Numbered from the stretch's first letter, positions 41,975 through 53,560 are shown. The stretch: DNA of 64,000 bases from Undaria pinnatifida (GCA_012845835.1 JABAKD010000025.1:17111976-17175975); one strand, 5' to 3'. Translations and numbers: made by a program. Notes: generated from the sequence alone by a model not told the origin.

Positions 41975-43860
41975 CATGTCCTCATCAACTGAAACCAAGC
42001 AACAGACACACATCTTGCACGGGCTCGAGAGCAGAGGCGCCGGTCTGTCAAAGGGCTAATCCAGCCGTCGCGGTGATTCGTTATTCATGGTGCCGCGCTG
42101 TAGGCTTCATTCGGGCAGCGGTTGGTTGCGTGTGTGCTGTTGGGCTGTCATGTGCTGTGTGCGTGCTGGCCATGTGGCTGAAGGTGCGGCTGCAAGACGA
42201 CACATGATGCGTTCAGAAGAACGCGTGTTAATTATACCAGTAGTAGTAGATCGCTCTAAAAATTCGGCTTTTTATATTATTGCGTTTGGTGCTGTTAGAG
42301 TGTTCATCATTTTGAGCGTGCTTTGTCTGCAGATACAGATAGGCTCAAAACCGTTCCTTTGCGCGACCTTACGCAAAAACATTCAGCAGAAGGAGTTACT
42401 GTATGAGGAATGTGTATAACTTCGTCGGGTGAATACGTACGTGAAAAAAATGCATCTGCCACAGTCTTAGTGCCCTCATCAACTGAAACCAAGCAACAGA
42501 CAGACACATCTTGCACGGGCTCGAGAGCAGAGGCGCCGGTCTGTCAAAGGGCTAATCCAGCCATCGCGGTCGTTCGTTATTGGTGGTGCCGCGCTGTAGG
42601 CTTCATACGTGCAGCGGTTGGTTGCGTGTGTGCTGTTGGGCTGTCACGTGCTGTGTGCGCGCTGGCCATGTGGCTGCATGTGTGGCTGCAAGACGACACA
42701 TACATGATACGTCCAGAAGAACGCGTGTTATACCAGTAGTAGATCGCTCTATATTATAATTCGTCTTTTTATATTATCGCGTTTGGTGCTGTTGGAGTGT
42801 TCATCATTTTGAGCGTGCTTGGTCTGCAGATTCAGATAGGCTCTCGTTCCTTTGCGCGACGTTACGCAAAACATGCTGCAGGAGGAGGTACTGTATGAAG
42901 AATGTGTAGACTATAACTTCGTCGGGTGAATACGCACATGAAAAAATTACATCTGCTACGGTGTAATAAGATATTAGTACAACAACGACGGACAACCTAC
43001 AAAAAGAAATACCAGGTAGACAAATAACGCGTGAGCGATGGCGTGCTTTTTGTAGACGAATGTGCATACTACATCTGCGAAAGGTTTCCTACGGCCAGCA
43101 ACGAAAGGATACAACTTTATTACGAAGCAAAATCAGACGGACACCCTTCACAAACAAATAAAAAGTCCCTAGACAACGTACATGATGACGCAAATCACCA
43201 GCCGAATTGCGATCGCGCAAATAATCGCGATCTTAGAGTTAGTAAGGTTCGACCCAATAGGCCAAGACAGACACACATCTTGCCCGGGCTCGAGAGCAGA
43301 GGCGCCGGTCTGTCAAAGGGCTAATCCAGCCATCGCGGTCGTTCGTTATTGGTGGTGCCGCGCTGTAGGCTTCATACGTGCAGCGGTTGGTTGCGTGTGT
43401 GCTGTTGGGCTGTCACGTGCTGTGTGCGCGCTGGCCATGTGGCTGCATGTGTGGCTGCAAGACGACACATACATGATACGTCCAGAAGAACGCGTGTTAT
43501 ACCAGTAGTAGATCGCTCTATATTATAATTCGTCTTTTTATATTATCGCGTTTGGTGCTGTTGGAGTGTTCATCATTTTGAGCGTGCTTGGTCTGCAGAT
43601 TCAGATAGGCTCTCGTTCCTTTGCGCGACGTTACGCAAAACATGCTGCAGGAGGAGGTACTGTATGAAGAATGTGTAGACTATAACTTCGTCGGGTGAAT
43701 ACGCACATGAAAAAATTACATCTGCTACGGTGTAATAAGATATTAGTACAACAACGACGGACAACCTACAAAAAGAAATACCAGGTAGACAAATAACGCG
43801 TGAGCGATGGCGTGCTTTTTGTAGACGAATGTGCATACTACATCTGCGAAAGGTTTCCTA

Positions 43861-43961
43861 CACACGACGCGTATGAAAATACGCGGAAGTGTGGACATGG
43901 TGAGCTAAAGCTTTATTTTTCCCCATCCGCCGGAGGATAAAAAAAAAAAAAAAAAAAAAAA
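43861..43961 (+). repeat. B-family SINE, 5'-truncated insertion with TSD
   Basis: 101 bases: from CACACGACGCGTATGAAAAT to a 22-base A tail, flanked by GTTTCCTA (43853-43860 and 43962-43969). The sister H unit at 43084-43099 has the uninterrupted site. Truncated start, poly(A) tail and target duplication are the signature of target-primed reverse transcription. Confidence 0.95.
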
Positions 43962-43986
43962 GTTTCCTACGGCCAGCGACGAAAGC

Positions 43987-44238
43987 GGGAATACAACTTT
44001 ATTACGAAGCAAAATCAGACGGACACCCTTCACAAACAAATAAACAATCCCTAGACAACGTACATGACTTGGGAATACAACTTTATTACGAAGCAAAATC
44101 AGACGGACACCCTTCACAAACAAATAAACAATCCCTAGACAACGTACATGACTTGGGAATACAACTTTATTACGAAGCAAAATCAGACGGACACCCTTCA
44201 CAAACAAATAAACAATCCCTAGACAACGTACATGACGC
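43987..44238. repeat. 84-bp tandem triplication
   Basis: Three near-perfect units starting GGGAATACAACTTTATTACG at 43987, 44071 and 44155. The sister H unit has a single copy (from about 43108), so this expansion is recent and local. Confidence 0.95.
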
Positions 44239-44322
44239 AAATGACCAGCCGAATTGCGACCGCGCAAATAATTAATTGCGATCTTAGAGTTAGTAAGGTT
44301 CGACCCAATAGGCCAAGACAGA

Positions 44323-45601
44323 AGACGTATTTGAGCCTGACGATATGCCTATATTTTTGGCTCTAAACCAAATTAAGCCCTATCGTGTTTTGAATGTCTA
44401 AAAAATAGGTCTATTTTATCGACCTAACGACCACGTCAGACCACGGTGAGATGTGGATTTTCCCAAAATATGCACTTGGGCACATTTTGGCCCAAGTGCA
44501 TATTTGAAGCAATTTTCCGAGTATTTTCCAGCAAACAACAGCATTTCAGACGACAAAAGCTCGAGGCAACATCAGACACTGCAGCAGCAGCACAGCACAA
44601 CACCCACGCAGCAATTGCAACGCTCAACCTAGCAAGCCGCTTGGTGTATCCCCAACCCGGGTTAATCAACCTGCGTGTACAACACCATCAGGAACGTTGG
44701 CGGTGGTCAGAGGCGTCCTACTCTCGTGGAGCGGCATGCCTCTACGTACTATTGCTTGAAAAGGAGCCCTTGTTCATTCACAAGGATCGAGCGCACACAC
44801 ACAACACAACACACCACAAAACAAAAACAACACAGCACAACACACAGACAACCAGCACACCAACAGCCAACCCAACTACAGCACAACTAGACGGTGGAAA
44901 ACGCCCGCGAGACTCCTCCTACCCTGGCGTTTTCTGCGGTCAGAGAACTGGGACTCTGACATAGTTCGTCGCGCGCTCGTGCTCCTGCTCTCTCGTCCTG
45001 ATAGGCTGTAATTTTTCGATGACACATTTTTTTTGTTTGGTTTTTGTGCCCGACGTAGCGCATGGCCGGAGCTGCTGCAGTTTACAACCCTGTTGCCTCT
45101 TTCCCGCGGATGCCTACATTTCGAGGGTGGAAATTGAACCGGGTTGAGGGCCAGTCCTGCTGTGCTGCTGTACTGACTGCCACACTGAGGCACACCGAAG
45201 GCGGCAGACGCCTGCGAGGTATCCTACATATGAAGCGAGTATGGAGTACGAAGCACTCAATGTTTTTGCCAGGCACCAGTTATTTATTTTGGCCGTTTGT
45301 TCAAGCTCGCACAGCATGGGCAGGGGAGGGTCTTTCTCGAAGTTTCCACCCACTCATGTGCTGACTCATGACATAAATCCTCGTCTTGCCATCTGCGTCT
45401 GGAGTAGTGCAGAAATATCGTAGTCTATTTTCAAGTAGTTTGATCTTTCCTCGGCTTTTCTTTTTATGCGTACTGAAAGAGACCACTATTTCGAGTTTTA
45501 GATATGTGGTGTTTTTTTTATGCGTTAGGTCGAAATATCGAATGGCCTAGCTCTTCCAGATGGAAGTACATAAGACCTAACCTCGAAGCTTAAATACGTC
45601 T
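44323..45601. mobile_element. I-family DNA transposon, 3-bp TSD (long copy)
   Basis: Termini AGACGTATTTGAGCCT and, inverted, AGACGTATTTAAGCTT, flanked by AGA (44320-44322, 45602-45604). It sits inside the H array: H sequence resumes at 45605. Interior 44570-45105 is absent from the short copy at 59504. Contains the perfect inverted repeat ATGCACTTGGGC..GCCCAAGTGCAT (about 44470-44502). Frames up to 172 codons exist but none shows a transposase signature. Superfamily not assigned. Confidence 0.92.
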
Positions 45602-45935
45602 AGAGACACATCTAGCCCGGGCTCGAGAGCAGAGGCGCCGGTCTGTCAAAGGGCTAATCCAGCCGTCGCGGTCATTTGTTATTCATGGTGCCGCGCTGTA
45701 GGCTTCATACGTGCAGCGGTTGGTTGCGTGTGTGCTGTTAGGCTGTCATGTGCTGTGTGCGTGCTGGCCATGTGGCTGAAGGTGCGGCTGCAAGACGACA
45801 CATGATGCGTTCAGAAGAACGCGTGTTAATTATACCAGTAGTAGTAGATCGCTCTAAAAATTCGGCTTTTTATATTATTGCGTTTGGTGCTGTTAGAGTG
45901 TTCATCATTTTGAGCGTGCTTGGTCTACAATAGGC
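45602..45935. repeat. H-family unit continued
   Basis: AGACACATCTAGCCCGGGCT to ATTTTGAGCGTGCTTGG, closest to the first unit (42000-42330), sharing ATTCATGGTGCCGCGC and AATTATACCAGTAGTAGT. Confidence 0.9.
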
Positions 45936-45939
45936 TCAA

Positions 45940-46480
45940 ACCTGATCTGTCATACAGATTAAGTTGTTTTGGGGCCTACCTTCCACAGAGTCGGCGGCTG
46001 TTAGTGATAGTGGTACGATTTCATACCGGTCTAGGATTATTTTTCTATATCCCCTTTAGGGCTCCTCTCTAAGTGAGTTCTTCGTACATTGTGCAAGTAA
46101 GCCCGGAGGACCCATCGTGTATCTCACGCCGAGTCGGAGAGCTGTTTTGTGACTATGGGACAATCAAATACTGGTCTGTCATACGGATTAAGTTGTTTTG
46201 AGGCCTACCTTCCACAGAGTCGGGGGCTGTTAGTGATAGTGGTACGATTTCATACCGGTCTAGGATTATTTTGTTTGTCTTGTGTGAGACTTGATTATCC
46301 CCATTTTTCCGTTTAGCTTGCCATTTCTGTGGTGTAAGGTCTCTGCGTTAAAAGTACCAATCGGATCGAGGGCATTTCTATATCCCCTTTATTTATTGGA
46401 TCGAGGGCATTCTATGTCCCCTTTAGCGCCCCTGTCTAAGTCTGCATAATTCGTTGTTAATTTTGTATATCTTCACCAGT
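45940..46480. repeat. 229-bp tandem duplication and related words
   Basis: TCTGTCATAC.GATTAAGTTG starts at 45946 and 46175 and the two units agree through CGGTCTAGGATTATTTT. GATCGAGGGCATT.CTAT and CCCCTTTAG recur to 46480. Confidence 0.88.
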
Positions 46481-47190
46481 GTAAGTGCCGCGTACAATGA
46501 AGTAGCTAATTGAGGGCATGCATTGTCGTCTTTTTTAGCTCTTCTTTGTGAGTGAGTTCTTCGTGTATTTTGTAAACAAATATGGTAAGCTCTTTGTCTA
46601 CTGTGGGAGTAAACACCGAGGGGTTTTCAAAGGCACAATCAACGGCGCCTTCCTTTTTCTCTTCCGTAAATTAAACATTTTCAACCATTCATTCCGTCCG
46701 ATATCATATATATTGATGACATCTACTCTTTACTTCTTTCGCCTCGAAGCCTCGAAGCCAAGCATGTTCTCAAATTGTCCTTACGGCATTTCTGGCCTAC
46801 TTTTACTTGGCGACGGTTTCAATAGCAGTGTTTCGCCTATGCTTGCTTCCTTCGTTTATATGTTTTCCTTCCATCAAAGTAAACCTTTAGAACCTCATGT
46901 TCGTATTAAACTCTTGGCATTACTTTAAGCTTCAATTTCTTTATTACTACAACTTATTTCGTCGAGTGCTACCCTTCCTCACCCAAAGAATGGGCGCCAT
47001 GGAATGTCAAATTATGATCTTTAGAAGCTCATATTCGTATTAAACTCTCGGCATTACTTTAAACTTCCAATAATGTCGAATCGAACAGCTACAACTTTTT
47101 CCCCTTTTCCTCGTCCGAGTGCCGCCCTGCCCTACCCGAAGCATGCCCATGCGGAGCTCTTGTATTCCATAAAGTTATTCTAACGACGTC
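46481..47190. other. Unassigned with a short direct duplication
   Basis: CGTATTAAACTCT.GGCATTACTTTAA occurs at about 46902 and 47034 with similar flanks; its inverse occurs near 48350. A plus frame of 126 codons (46548-46928) lacks any domain signature. Confidence 0.45.
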
Positions 47191-47191
47191 A

Positions 47192-47243
47192 CAGCTGTGA
47201 ATGCGACGACGTTAAGGTCGATATTCATATTTTGCAAGCTGCG
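47192..47243 (+). other. Hairpin module, variant with exchanged stems
   Basis: CAGCTGTGAAT..ATTCATATTTTGCAAGCTG. The outer inner-stem pair is TGAAT/ATTCA instead of TGAG/CTCA, and the apical stem is CGAC/GTCG. Both changes keep pairing. The surrounding sequence is not A family. Confidence 0.7.
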
Positions 47244-47989
47244 TACTATAACATCGGTCGCCCGTCGTTATTTGTCAGTTACGTACCAACACGACCGCTT
47301 CAGCAATGGAGACAGTTGCCACAGCAACAACAAAGCACGCCTTCCGCACCGCCTATACTCCTCCAAAGAGTCTTATCGAGGAAAATAACCACACCCGCCA
47401 ATGCGATGCCGGGACGAATGCATGCCACTGGTTTCTTCTGTGGATACCCTCTACCACTACGTAAGACATTCGCGTGTCGCAGCTTAATAACAGGAACGTT
47501 TTTTCCTTAGTTCTTCATTTCGGAAATATATTCCCTGTTTTTACACACCCTCCCCATACCATAGGTCAGACAAAAAGCGTGTGTGTTCAATATAGCATCA
47601 TCAGTGTGTGTGTGCTCCTCTTACTCGTACCTATATTATTACTTGCTTGCACGAGTACAAACTATATCGATGTGCCCGAACTCGTATAATACCACCCTCC
47701 TCGAGGCCGAGGACGCAGCCATTCATAATGCTGTTGGGTGGCTTTTTCTGGCGCAGTAATGGTAATCACAACCTCCTCGTTTTTGTCATGCGTGCGCTTG
47801 CCTCATCTATCTATGTACGTACGTACGTGTCACCGAAATTCAATAAGCAAATGCACTGCTATGATACCTACCACGGTACCGTGGGATTTTATTTTCAGAA
47901 AGTACTTTTTGTTTTGGGACAAACTATGACGCCAATTTGGAAATAATATCTTGCCAAGTTTTATGTTATCAACTCTCCATGCATCAAGA
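47244..47989. other. Unassigned sequence
   Basis: Several frames of 60-110 codons without domains. No repeat homology seen. Confidence 0.35.
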
Positions 47990-48215
47990 TCCGAAGAATA
48001 GCTGGAGAGTACGGTTCAAAATACAAAATTTTGCGCACTTCTTGCTTGTCTCGCTCAGCGTCTATCCGCGTTCACGTTAAGGTGCAGACCGGATAAGGCA
48101 GGGCGAGGGGCGTTGGAGTCGCCCCCCGAAAACGGCGCTCGAACGAAGCTATTTGACCGAGAAATTCCAGTTTCGACAATCCATACTGAGGCCGAGACGA
48201 AAATAACTCCTCACC
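47990..48215 (+). repeat. G-family repeat, diverged copy
   Basis: GTCTCGCTCAGCGTCTATCC, GGCAGGGCGAGGGGCGTTGG, CGAACGAAGCTATTTGACCG, CCAGTTTCGAC and GGCCGAGACGAAAA follow the order of 52040-52230. Confidence 0.75.
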
Positions 48216-49067
48216 AAATCCCTTTCTCCTCAAAAAGAGAATAATCATATATAGACTACAAGGGCTCCGCATGGGCGCCGGCATTATGTTTCGGGTAGGG
48301 CAGGGCAGCACTTCGACAACTGAAGGTGTAGCTGTCCGATTTGGCATGCATTGAACTTTAAAGTAATGCCAAGAGTTTCATACGAACATGGGATTATGAA
48401 AGTCATGCTTTGACAAAGAAAAAACGTAATATTATACAACAAAGAAGGCAAGGAAAGGCGAAACAAACTATGTTAAATGCGCCGTCAAGTAAAAGTTGGC
48501 GTCTATCAAACAAAAATACCGAAAAGAGTATTATTGAGAACCTGCGTCACCTTTAGGCGAAACAAAAGAGGCCTTGGCATTAATGAAGAGACTGCACTGC
48601 TGTCCCCGTGGCAATGGAGGTTCGAAGTCGACAGGATGCAAAGTCGGTTTGCATCAAACGTCGACATGAGGACATGTCAGCCGGCGAGGTTTTGGAAGAA
48701 GATTGCTTTGTTTGTTACGTGAAGGCTGTCGCATTGATTGGTCTGCGTGGTCGCGGGCGAGGAGGAAAACGTAGAAGAGGAGGGCGATCTCTCGTTGAGG
48801 CGGCGTTGTCTAAGATTGGTGCGGGGGTGGCTTTGCTCGTACGGGAGGTTGGCGTAGCGCTTCTTCTCTGTTTTTTCTCGGGAAGGCGGGATATGTGTGT
48901 CTGCTGTCTTTTCTTCGTGGGTGCTTTCACGTTGTTGTCGAAATCGGACGCGTCCCCTCAATAATTATTATCCGGAGTGTCTCTACCATGACGACTGCTG
49001 ATAGTGCCGTGCGTATTTCCTAGAGACTTACATATTATTTACTGGTAGCAATAATAAAAATATACCT
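48216..49067. other. Unassigned; one Arg/Gly-rich frame
   Basis: A plus frame at 48608-48964 (118 codons) contains GRGRGGKRRRGGRS followed by hydrophobic stretches. No homologue recognised and no splice context, so not called. Confidence 0.3.
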
Positions 49068-49069
49068 TT

Positions 49070-49425
49070 GCAACATTTTTTTTTCTTCATCCCATGTATT
49101 ATCCCCGCACCACTCTCGCGCTCCCTCCCAGTAGTAACTCAGATCCGGGGTCACATAGCGGGCCCTCCTCCTCCCTCCCCACTTCCGCACGTGCTTTCAT
49201 TTTTACCGCGAGGAGGATCCAGCATTTTCTTCCCTCGTCGACTAGCGTCGAACCAACCCACGCTGCTAGGCGCTCTCAGCAGTTGATCCCTGTTTTTTTT
49301 TGCATTTTTGCAAATAAAGTCAAATCTCATCGTGGTGGGTGTCGAACTCAAGGACAACCAAACGTTAGTAGTATTCGAGGGTAAAACCACTATTATTAAT
49401 AGACCACCGGGGCGGCCGGCTGACA
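49070..49425 (-). repeat. D-family tRNA-derived SINE
   Basis: Same order as 40735-41055, with the minus-strand head at about 49345-49420 (CCCCGGTGGTCTAT..GTGGTTTTACC, GAGTTCGACACCCACC). The A box is disturbed by a short ATAATAATAG expansion. Confidence 0.85.
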
Positions 49426-49559
49426 ATTGATTAAAACAAAACAGGATCTTTGCATAGAGATTACATTCCCTCCCCCATATTTTATGATATTACTATGGTT
49501 GACGCGATATGTATAGAATAAAGCGCCAAATACCTAAATATCAGCGTACGCGGAGTTTT

Positions 49560-49770
49560 AAATATCATGAATAACGAACGACCGCGACGGCAGAGCACGG
49601 CAAAGCATAGCACTTCGCTCTGCTGAGCCAGCGGTGCGCTGCTGAGCTGAGCCGCGGGGCATCGCAGGGCACTGCACGGCGCTTCGCTGCTGTAAGCTAT
49701 AGCGCTGCGATGGGGTGCTGGGCGGTGTCGAGCTGATGAGCCAAGCCCAGATCTCAGCCGATGAAGCTTC
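49560..49770 (+). repeat. J-family repeat, single copy
   Basis: Matches 62010-62700: GCACGGCAAAGCATAGC, GCATCGCAGGGCACTGCACG, CTATAGCGCTGCGATGGGG, GGGCGGTGTCGAGCTGATGA and CCAGATCTCAGCCGA. Confidence 0.85.
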
Positions 49771-49984
49771 GTCAAGTACAAAACAAATGGTGCGAATCAA
49801 AGAAGAGCTAAAGCTGGACCGTTCCGCAACTAATGCACAGGCGGAAAATTAGCGGCAAAATAGTAGGAAGTTCAACTTACTAGACAAAAAGGAAAAAAAA
49901 ATCGCGAAAAAGTTCAAAATCGTGTTGGCAGAAAAACCAAATTTGCAGGAAGCAGCTGAAAGGTCAAGAAACAGGCAATATTTC

Positions 49985-50250
49985 AGTTGTTGTTGTTGTT
50001 GTTGTTGTTGTTGTCGTTCTCACATTAACTCGCATAATCAAGTCCGTGGTCACAGGACAGGCTCCAGTCACTCTGGAGCTGAGGAATACCCTAGGGGAAA
50101 AACACAAACCAAAGGTGGTACACGCATAAATCACAGCTGACGCAATTCATGCCTCCACCAGAAACATATAAAAGTGAAATCGGGAGTCAGTCTACGATGT
50201 GCCAAATCCATACCGGTGCATACGTCTCATTACTCGCGCCTGGAAAAACC
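49985..50250 (-). repeat. C-family SINE with (GTT)n tail
   Basis: (GTT)n run, CTCACATTAACTCGCATAAT, CTCCAGTCACTCTGGAG, AATACCCTAGGGG, ATCACAGCTGACGCAATTC and CGTCTCATTACTCGCGCCTG. Uninterrupted where the 9.8-kb copy carries an insertion; head missing. Confidence 0.88.
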
Positions 50251-50745
50251 GATTGTACCGCTTGCCACCCAAAAAAGACTACCACGCATATATTACACGT
50301 GGTATCTATCACTACGCATACGCACAACAGACGCAAGTCAATTGGAAAAAAGAAACAAACAAAGAAGAGAAAGGAAAGGAAATGGGTGCATGGGGCCAAG
50401 AAAAAGAAAAGGTAAATACATTTTGGGGGGTCTACTGGCGAGTCTGCCACCAGAACGATGCCACGTGGTTTTTCGACGACCTACAGCAGTACTACAAACG
50501 ACTTCCGATACACCCACCGAAGCACGGACCACCGGCGAATTACGCGATCGACAGCTGTCCGTGGTTGTCACGTGTCTCTGTTTTGGGGGCCCCTGTGCGC
50601 TGCCTCTTGTTGGCTCTTGTTTGGGTAAAACATGCGGTGTGCTCGATGGTCTCACGGCAGCAGCACACCAGAATCAGAACGTCCGCTCGTACGACGTATC
50701 ATTCTGACAGGAAATGTAATATTTTTTTCTCCATCAATATAAACA
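50251..50745. other. Unassigned sequence
   Basis: A 207-codon plus frame (50199-50822) starts in the C SINE and ends in the following tandem duplication, so it is not a gene. Confidence 0.4.
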
Positions 50746-50748
50746 TAA

Positions 50749-51690
50749 AACGGTTGTTATATATTGGACAGAGTGATGCGTGTACGACTAAACTTGCCAA
50801 CGGCACTCGTACTGCACTTTGAGCTATCTGCTGTGGTTCTGGTTGCTACTAGTTGCTGCAGTATGTGCAAGAAGTTTCGCCCTTCGGCTACTGCTGCTGC
50901 ACCTGATGTTGTGTGTTTGCCAATGTTGTCAGTTGGCGTTCATGCTCGTTGTACATACTGCTGTTCTCACACAGTACGTACGGGTTTCCTCGTACCTCGA
51001 CGGCGCGACGACGAGCTCAAAACAGAAGGGAGGTGACATGAAATGGCACGGACAATGGCCACATAGAAGCGAGCACAGCGGGAAAGTTCGCTGCGAATCA
51101 ACCGCACTCGTTCATGCCTACAGCAGAGGCTGCCTGGAGTGTCAGCGACCGTGCTAAAGCCAGGGCCAAAGGCCGAAGAGACGGCTCCTCTACCTGCTTG
51201 CTTTTGTCTCGAGATTCTGTTATATATATTGGACAGAGTGATGCGTGTACGACTAAACTTGCCAACTGCACTCGTACTGCACTTTGAGCTATCTGCTGTG
51301 GTTCTGGTTGCTACTAGTTGCTGCAGTATGTGCAAGAAGTTTCGCCCTTCGGCTACTGCTGCTGCACCTGATGTTGTGTGTTTGCCAATGTCGTCAGTTG
51401 GCGTTCATACTCGTCGTACATACTGCTGTTCTCACACAGTACGTACGGGTTTCCTCGTACCTCGACGGCGCGACGACGAGCTCAAAACAGAAGGGAGGTG
51501 ACATGAAATGGCGTGGACAACGGCCACATAGAAGCGAGCACAGCGGGATAGTTCGCTGCGAGTCAACCGCACTCGTTTATGCCTACAGCAGAGGCTGCCT
51601 GGAGTGTCAGCGGCCATGCTAAAGCCAGGGCCAAAGGCCGAAGAGACGGCTCTACCTGCTTGCTTTTGTCTCGAGATTCTGTTACTACAT
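50749..51690. repeat. 465-bp tandem duplication
   Basis: TTATATATTGGACAGAGTGA starts both units (about 50757 and 51222). They agree almost base for base through GCCAAAGGCCGAAGAGACGG and CTTTTGTCTCGAGATTCTGT. Identical frames in both units simply reflect the duplication. Confidence 0.95.
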
Positions 51691-51929
51691 GAAAATGTCA
51701 TGATTTCATGGTTTGGGAGCTATTTTGTCACGAAACGTTTTGCCGTCGGTAATTTGTGTCGCGAAGTTGTTGGATATCGTCGGTAACTTGTGTCACGTTT
51801 TAGGTGAACACACACTAAAAAAATGAATTTCCAGCTGGCAAAACGAGCAGAAACAAAAGCAATAAAAAGGCCGGGCAAGAAACCAACGAACTAGTAAAAA
51901 AGTACAGCAAAGAAACTAACGCTCGAGAG

Positions 51930-52250
51930 TATGCCACCGCAAAATTCCAAACATTATCACGTACCGTTTGGAAATGATGCTAATAATTTTGTAAATCATT
52001 CAGGCGTTGCAGCCATTAAGATTCAACAATTATTTCATAAATTCCTCCTCGGCACTCGCTCGTCTCGCTCGGCACCCGTCCGCGTTTACGTCGATGTGCG
52101 GAACGGACACGGCAGGGCGAGGGGCGTTGGAGCCGCCCCCCGAAGGCGGCGCTCGAACCAAGCTATATTCGACCGAGAATTCCAGTTCCGCGAATCGCAT
52201 ACTTAGGCCGAGACAAAAAACTCCTGACCAAAATACATGACACCAAGGAA
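51930..52250 (+). repeat. G-family repeat
   Basis: ATGCCACCGCAAAATTCC, ACGTACCGTTTGGAAATGAT, GTTTACGTCGATGTGCGG, GGCGAGGGGCGTTGGAGCC, TCGACCGAGAATTCCAGTTC and GCCGAGACAAAAAACTCCTG: the inverse of 41155-41494. Confidence 0.88.
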
Positions 52251-52479
52251 TGACTTGATATACTCCGGAGTATATTTATATGTACAAGGTTCCCATTCGG
52301 GATGCGGGTAACATGAAATCCCAGGGGCGTCGCAAGGCGAAAAGGGAGACACCGGTAACACACGTATAAATAAATGTGTTTCCACTTATAATGGCGTTAC
52401 GCGTACTCACATAGGTAAACCCCACTGCTCTTAAGAGGAAACGTGTGGCATGAGCTAGTGCATTGCTCCAAAGAAAGAG

Positions 52480-52830
52480 TAGTACTCAGCGGGAAGAGTG
52501 TGATAGCGGTGGGTGCACGTTGTACTGACGTACGCACAAACGAATTATTAGTGGTCAGGGGATGGATGCTGTGTACCGTACGTACGTTGAATAGTGTTCG
52601 TTGTTGTATAGTACGCCACATGTGTTTGCACTTGGTGGTAATGGATAGGGTGAGTAGTACTCAGCGGGAAGAGTGTGGTAGCGGTGGGTGCACGTTGTAC
52701 TGACGTACGCACAAACGAATCATTAGTGGTCAGGGGATGGATGCTGTGTACCGTACGTACGTGGAATAGTGTTCGTTGCTGTATAGTACGCCACATGTGT
52801 TTGCACTTGGTGGTAATGGATAGGGCTGAC
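52480..52830. repeat. 173-bp tandem duplication
   Basis: AGTACTCAGCGGGAAGAGTG begins at 52481 and 52654. Units share GTAGCGGTGGGTGCACGTTG, GGTCAGGGGATGGATGCTG and TTTGCACTTGGTGGTAATGG. Confidence 0.95.
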
Positions 52831-52859
52831 CAGCCAATGCCAGTCGCTCTTGGACGTTG

Positions 52860-53005
52860 TACAATAATAACTAATTAGACTAATTGGTTGGCGGCCACAA
52901 TTAATTTCGGTATGTGTGGCGTGCGTGGTAGGATTTTCCATGAGTTGGAGGTAGTGTTCAACACCTTGGTACTGTGTTCGAGGGGAACCGAAACCTTGAT
53001 GTCCT
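52860..53005 (-). pseudogene. Possible OTU-protease relic
   Basis: A minus-strand reading gives YQGVEHYLQLMENPTTHATHTE, which lines up with SSVEEYLHFMSQPYAYATNVE of the intact protein at 57012-57662 (shared spacing of E..YL..M..P...AT..E). The catalytic Asp-Gly-x-Cys part is not present here. Short and diverged, so tentative. Confidence 0.35.
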
Positions 53006-53099
53006 CCTCGTTTATCCCCGTAGAAACTAGAGAGAGCTAGATCGATAGTGTTCGCGCCTGAATCCGCCACTACTCGATGCTTGTGGTCAGAAATTTATG

Positions 53100-53560
53100 A
53101 GTGTACAAGGGCTCCGCTCCGCGGGCGGCTGACGCCGCCCGCTACGCTCGCGCAAGGCAAGGAAGAATGCAACTAAAAACATGTAAAGGGGGCAGAAAGA
53201 AGAGGCCCACGATTTGGTGCGGACAGCGATTTGATAATGCCAGGAGCTGCTTGTGCAGAGCAAACTGCCTTGTTGATGTGCTCAGCTGTGCTGTGTGCTT
53301 TTGGTACCGGTGTTACGTTCTGATCGGCGGTACGGGGGTACTTTGCGCGGGGGAAAAAACAGGGGGCCGTGCAAGATCGAATACATGTAGAAAAAGAAAA
53401 AATAAGAAAAGTATAGACTACAAGGGCTTCGCTCGCGGGCGGCTGGGCGCCGCCCGCTACGCTTGCGGAAGGAGGAATGGACATTCAGTAGGAAGGCGGA
53501 AAAGAAGCACAAATGGCGCAACTGGCGACTTGAAAATGCCAAGAGGTCAATATATAGTTC
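53100..53560. repeat. ~320-bp duplication with GC-rich hairpins
   Basis: ACAAGGGCTCCGCTCCGCG..GACGCCGCCCGCTACGC (53104-53150) and ACAAGGGCTTCGCTCGCG..CGCCGCCCGCTACGC (53418-53465) head two similar units. Each contains a perfect GC stem such as GCGGGCGGC..GCCGCCCGC. 53561-53980 is unassigned. Confidence 0.7.

Larger units (their letters stand above)
41975..44322. repeat. H-family tandem array (three units)
   Basis: Units begin CTCATCAACTGAAACCAAGC or GCCAAGACAGACACACATC and share GGGCTCGAGAGCAGAGGCGC, GGTGCCGCGCTGTAGGCTTC, CTGGCCATGTGGCTG, CAAGACGACACATGAT and GCGTTTGGTGCTGTT. 42505-43091 and 43274-43860 are almost identical at an offset of 769 bases. The same peptide-like frame appears in each unit, but no start, splice signal or domain supports a gene. 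Confidence 0.9.

Noticed and set aside
42804-43067. Two identical 87-codon minus-strand frames (also 43573-43836)
   Set aside because: Identity only reflects the 769-base duplication; not evidence of selection on a protein.
44446-44964. Transposase of the I-family element (172-codon frame)
   Set aside because: No DDE-type motif; low-complexity Thr/His/Asn/Gln tail; the frame is not kept in the second copy.
50199-50822. 207-codon plus-strand frame
   Set aside because: Begins inside a C-family SINE and ends inside a tandem duplication; no domain.
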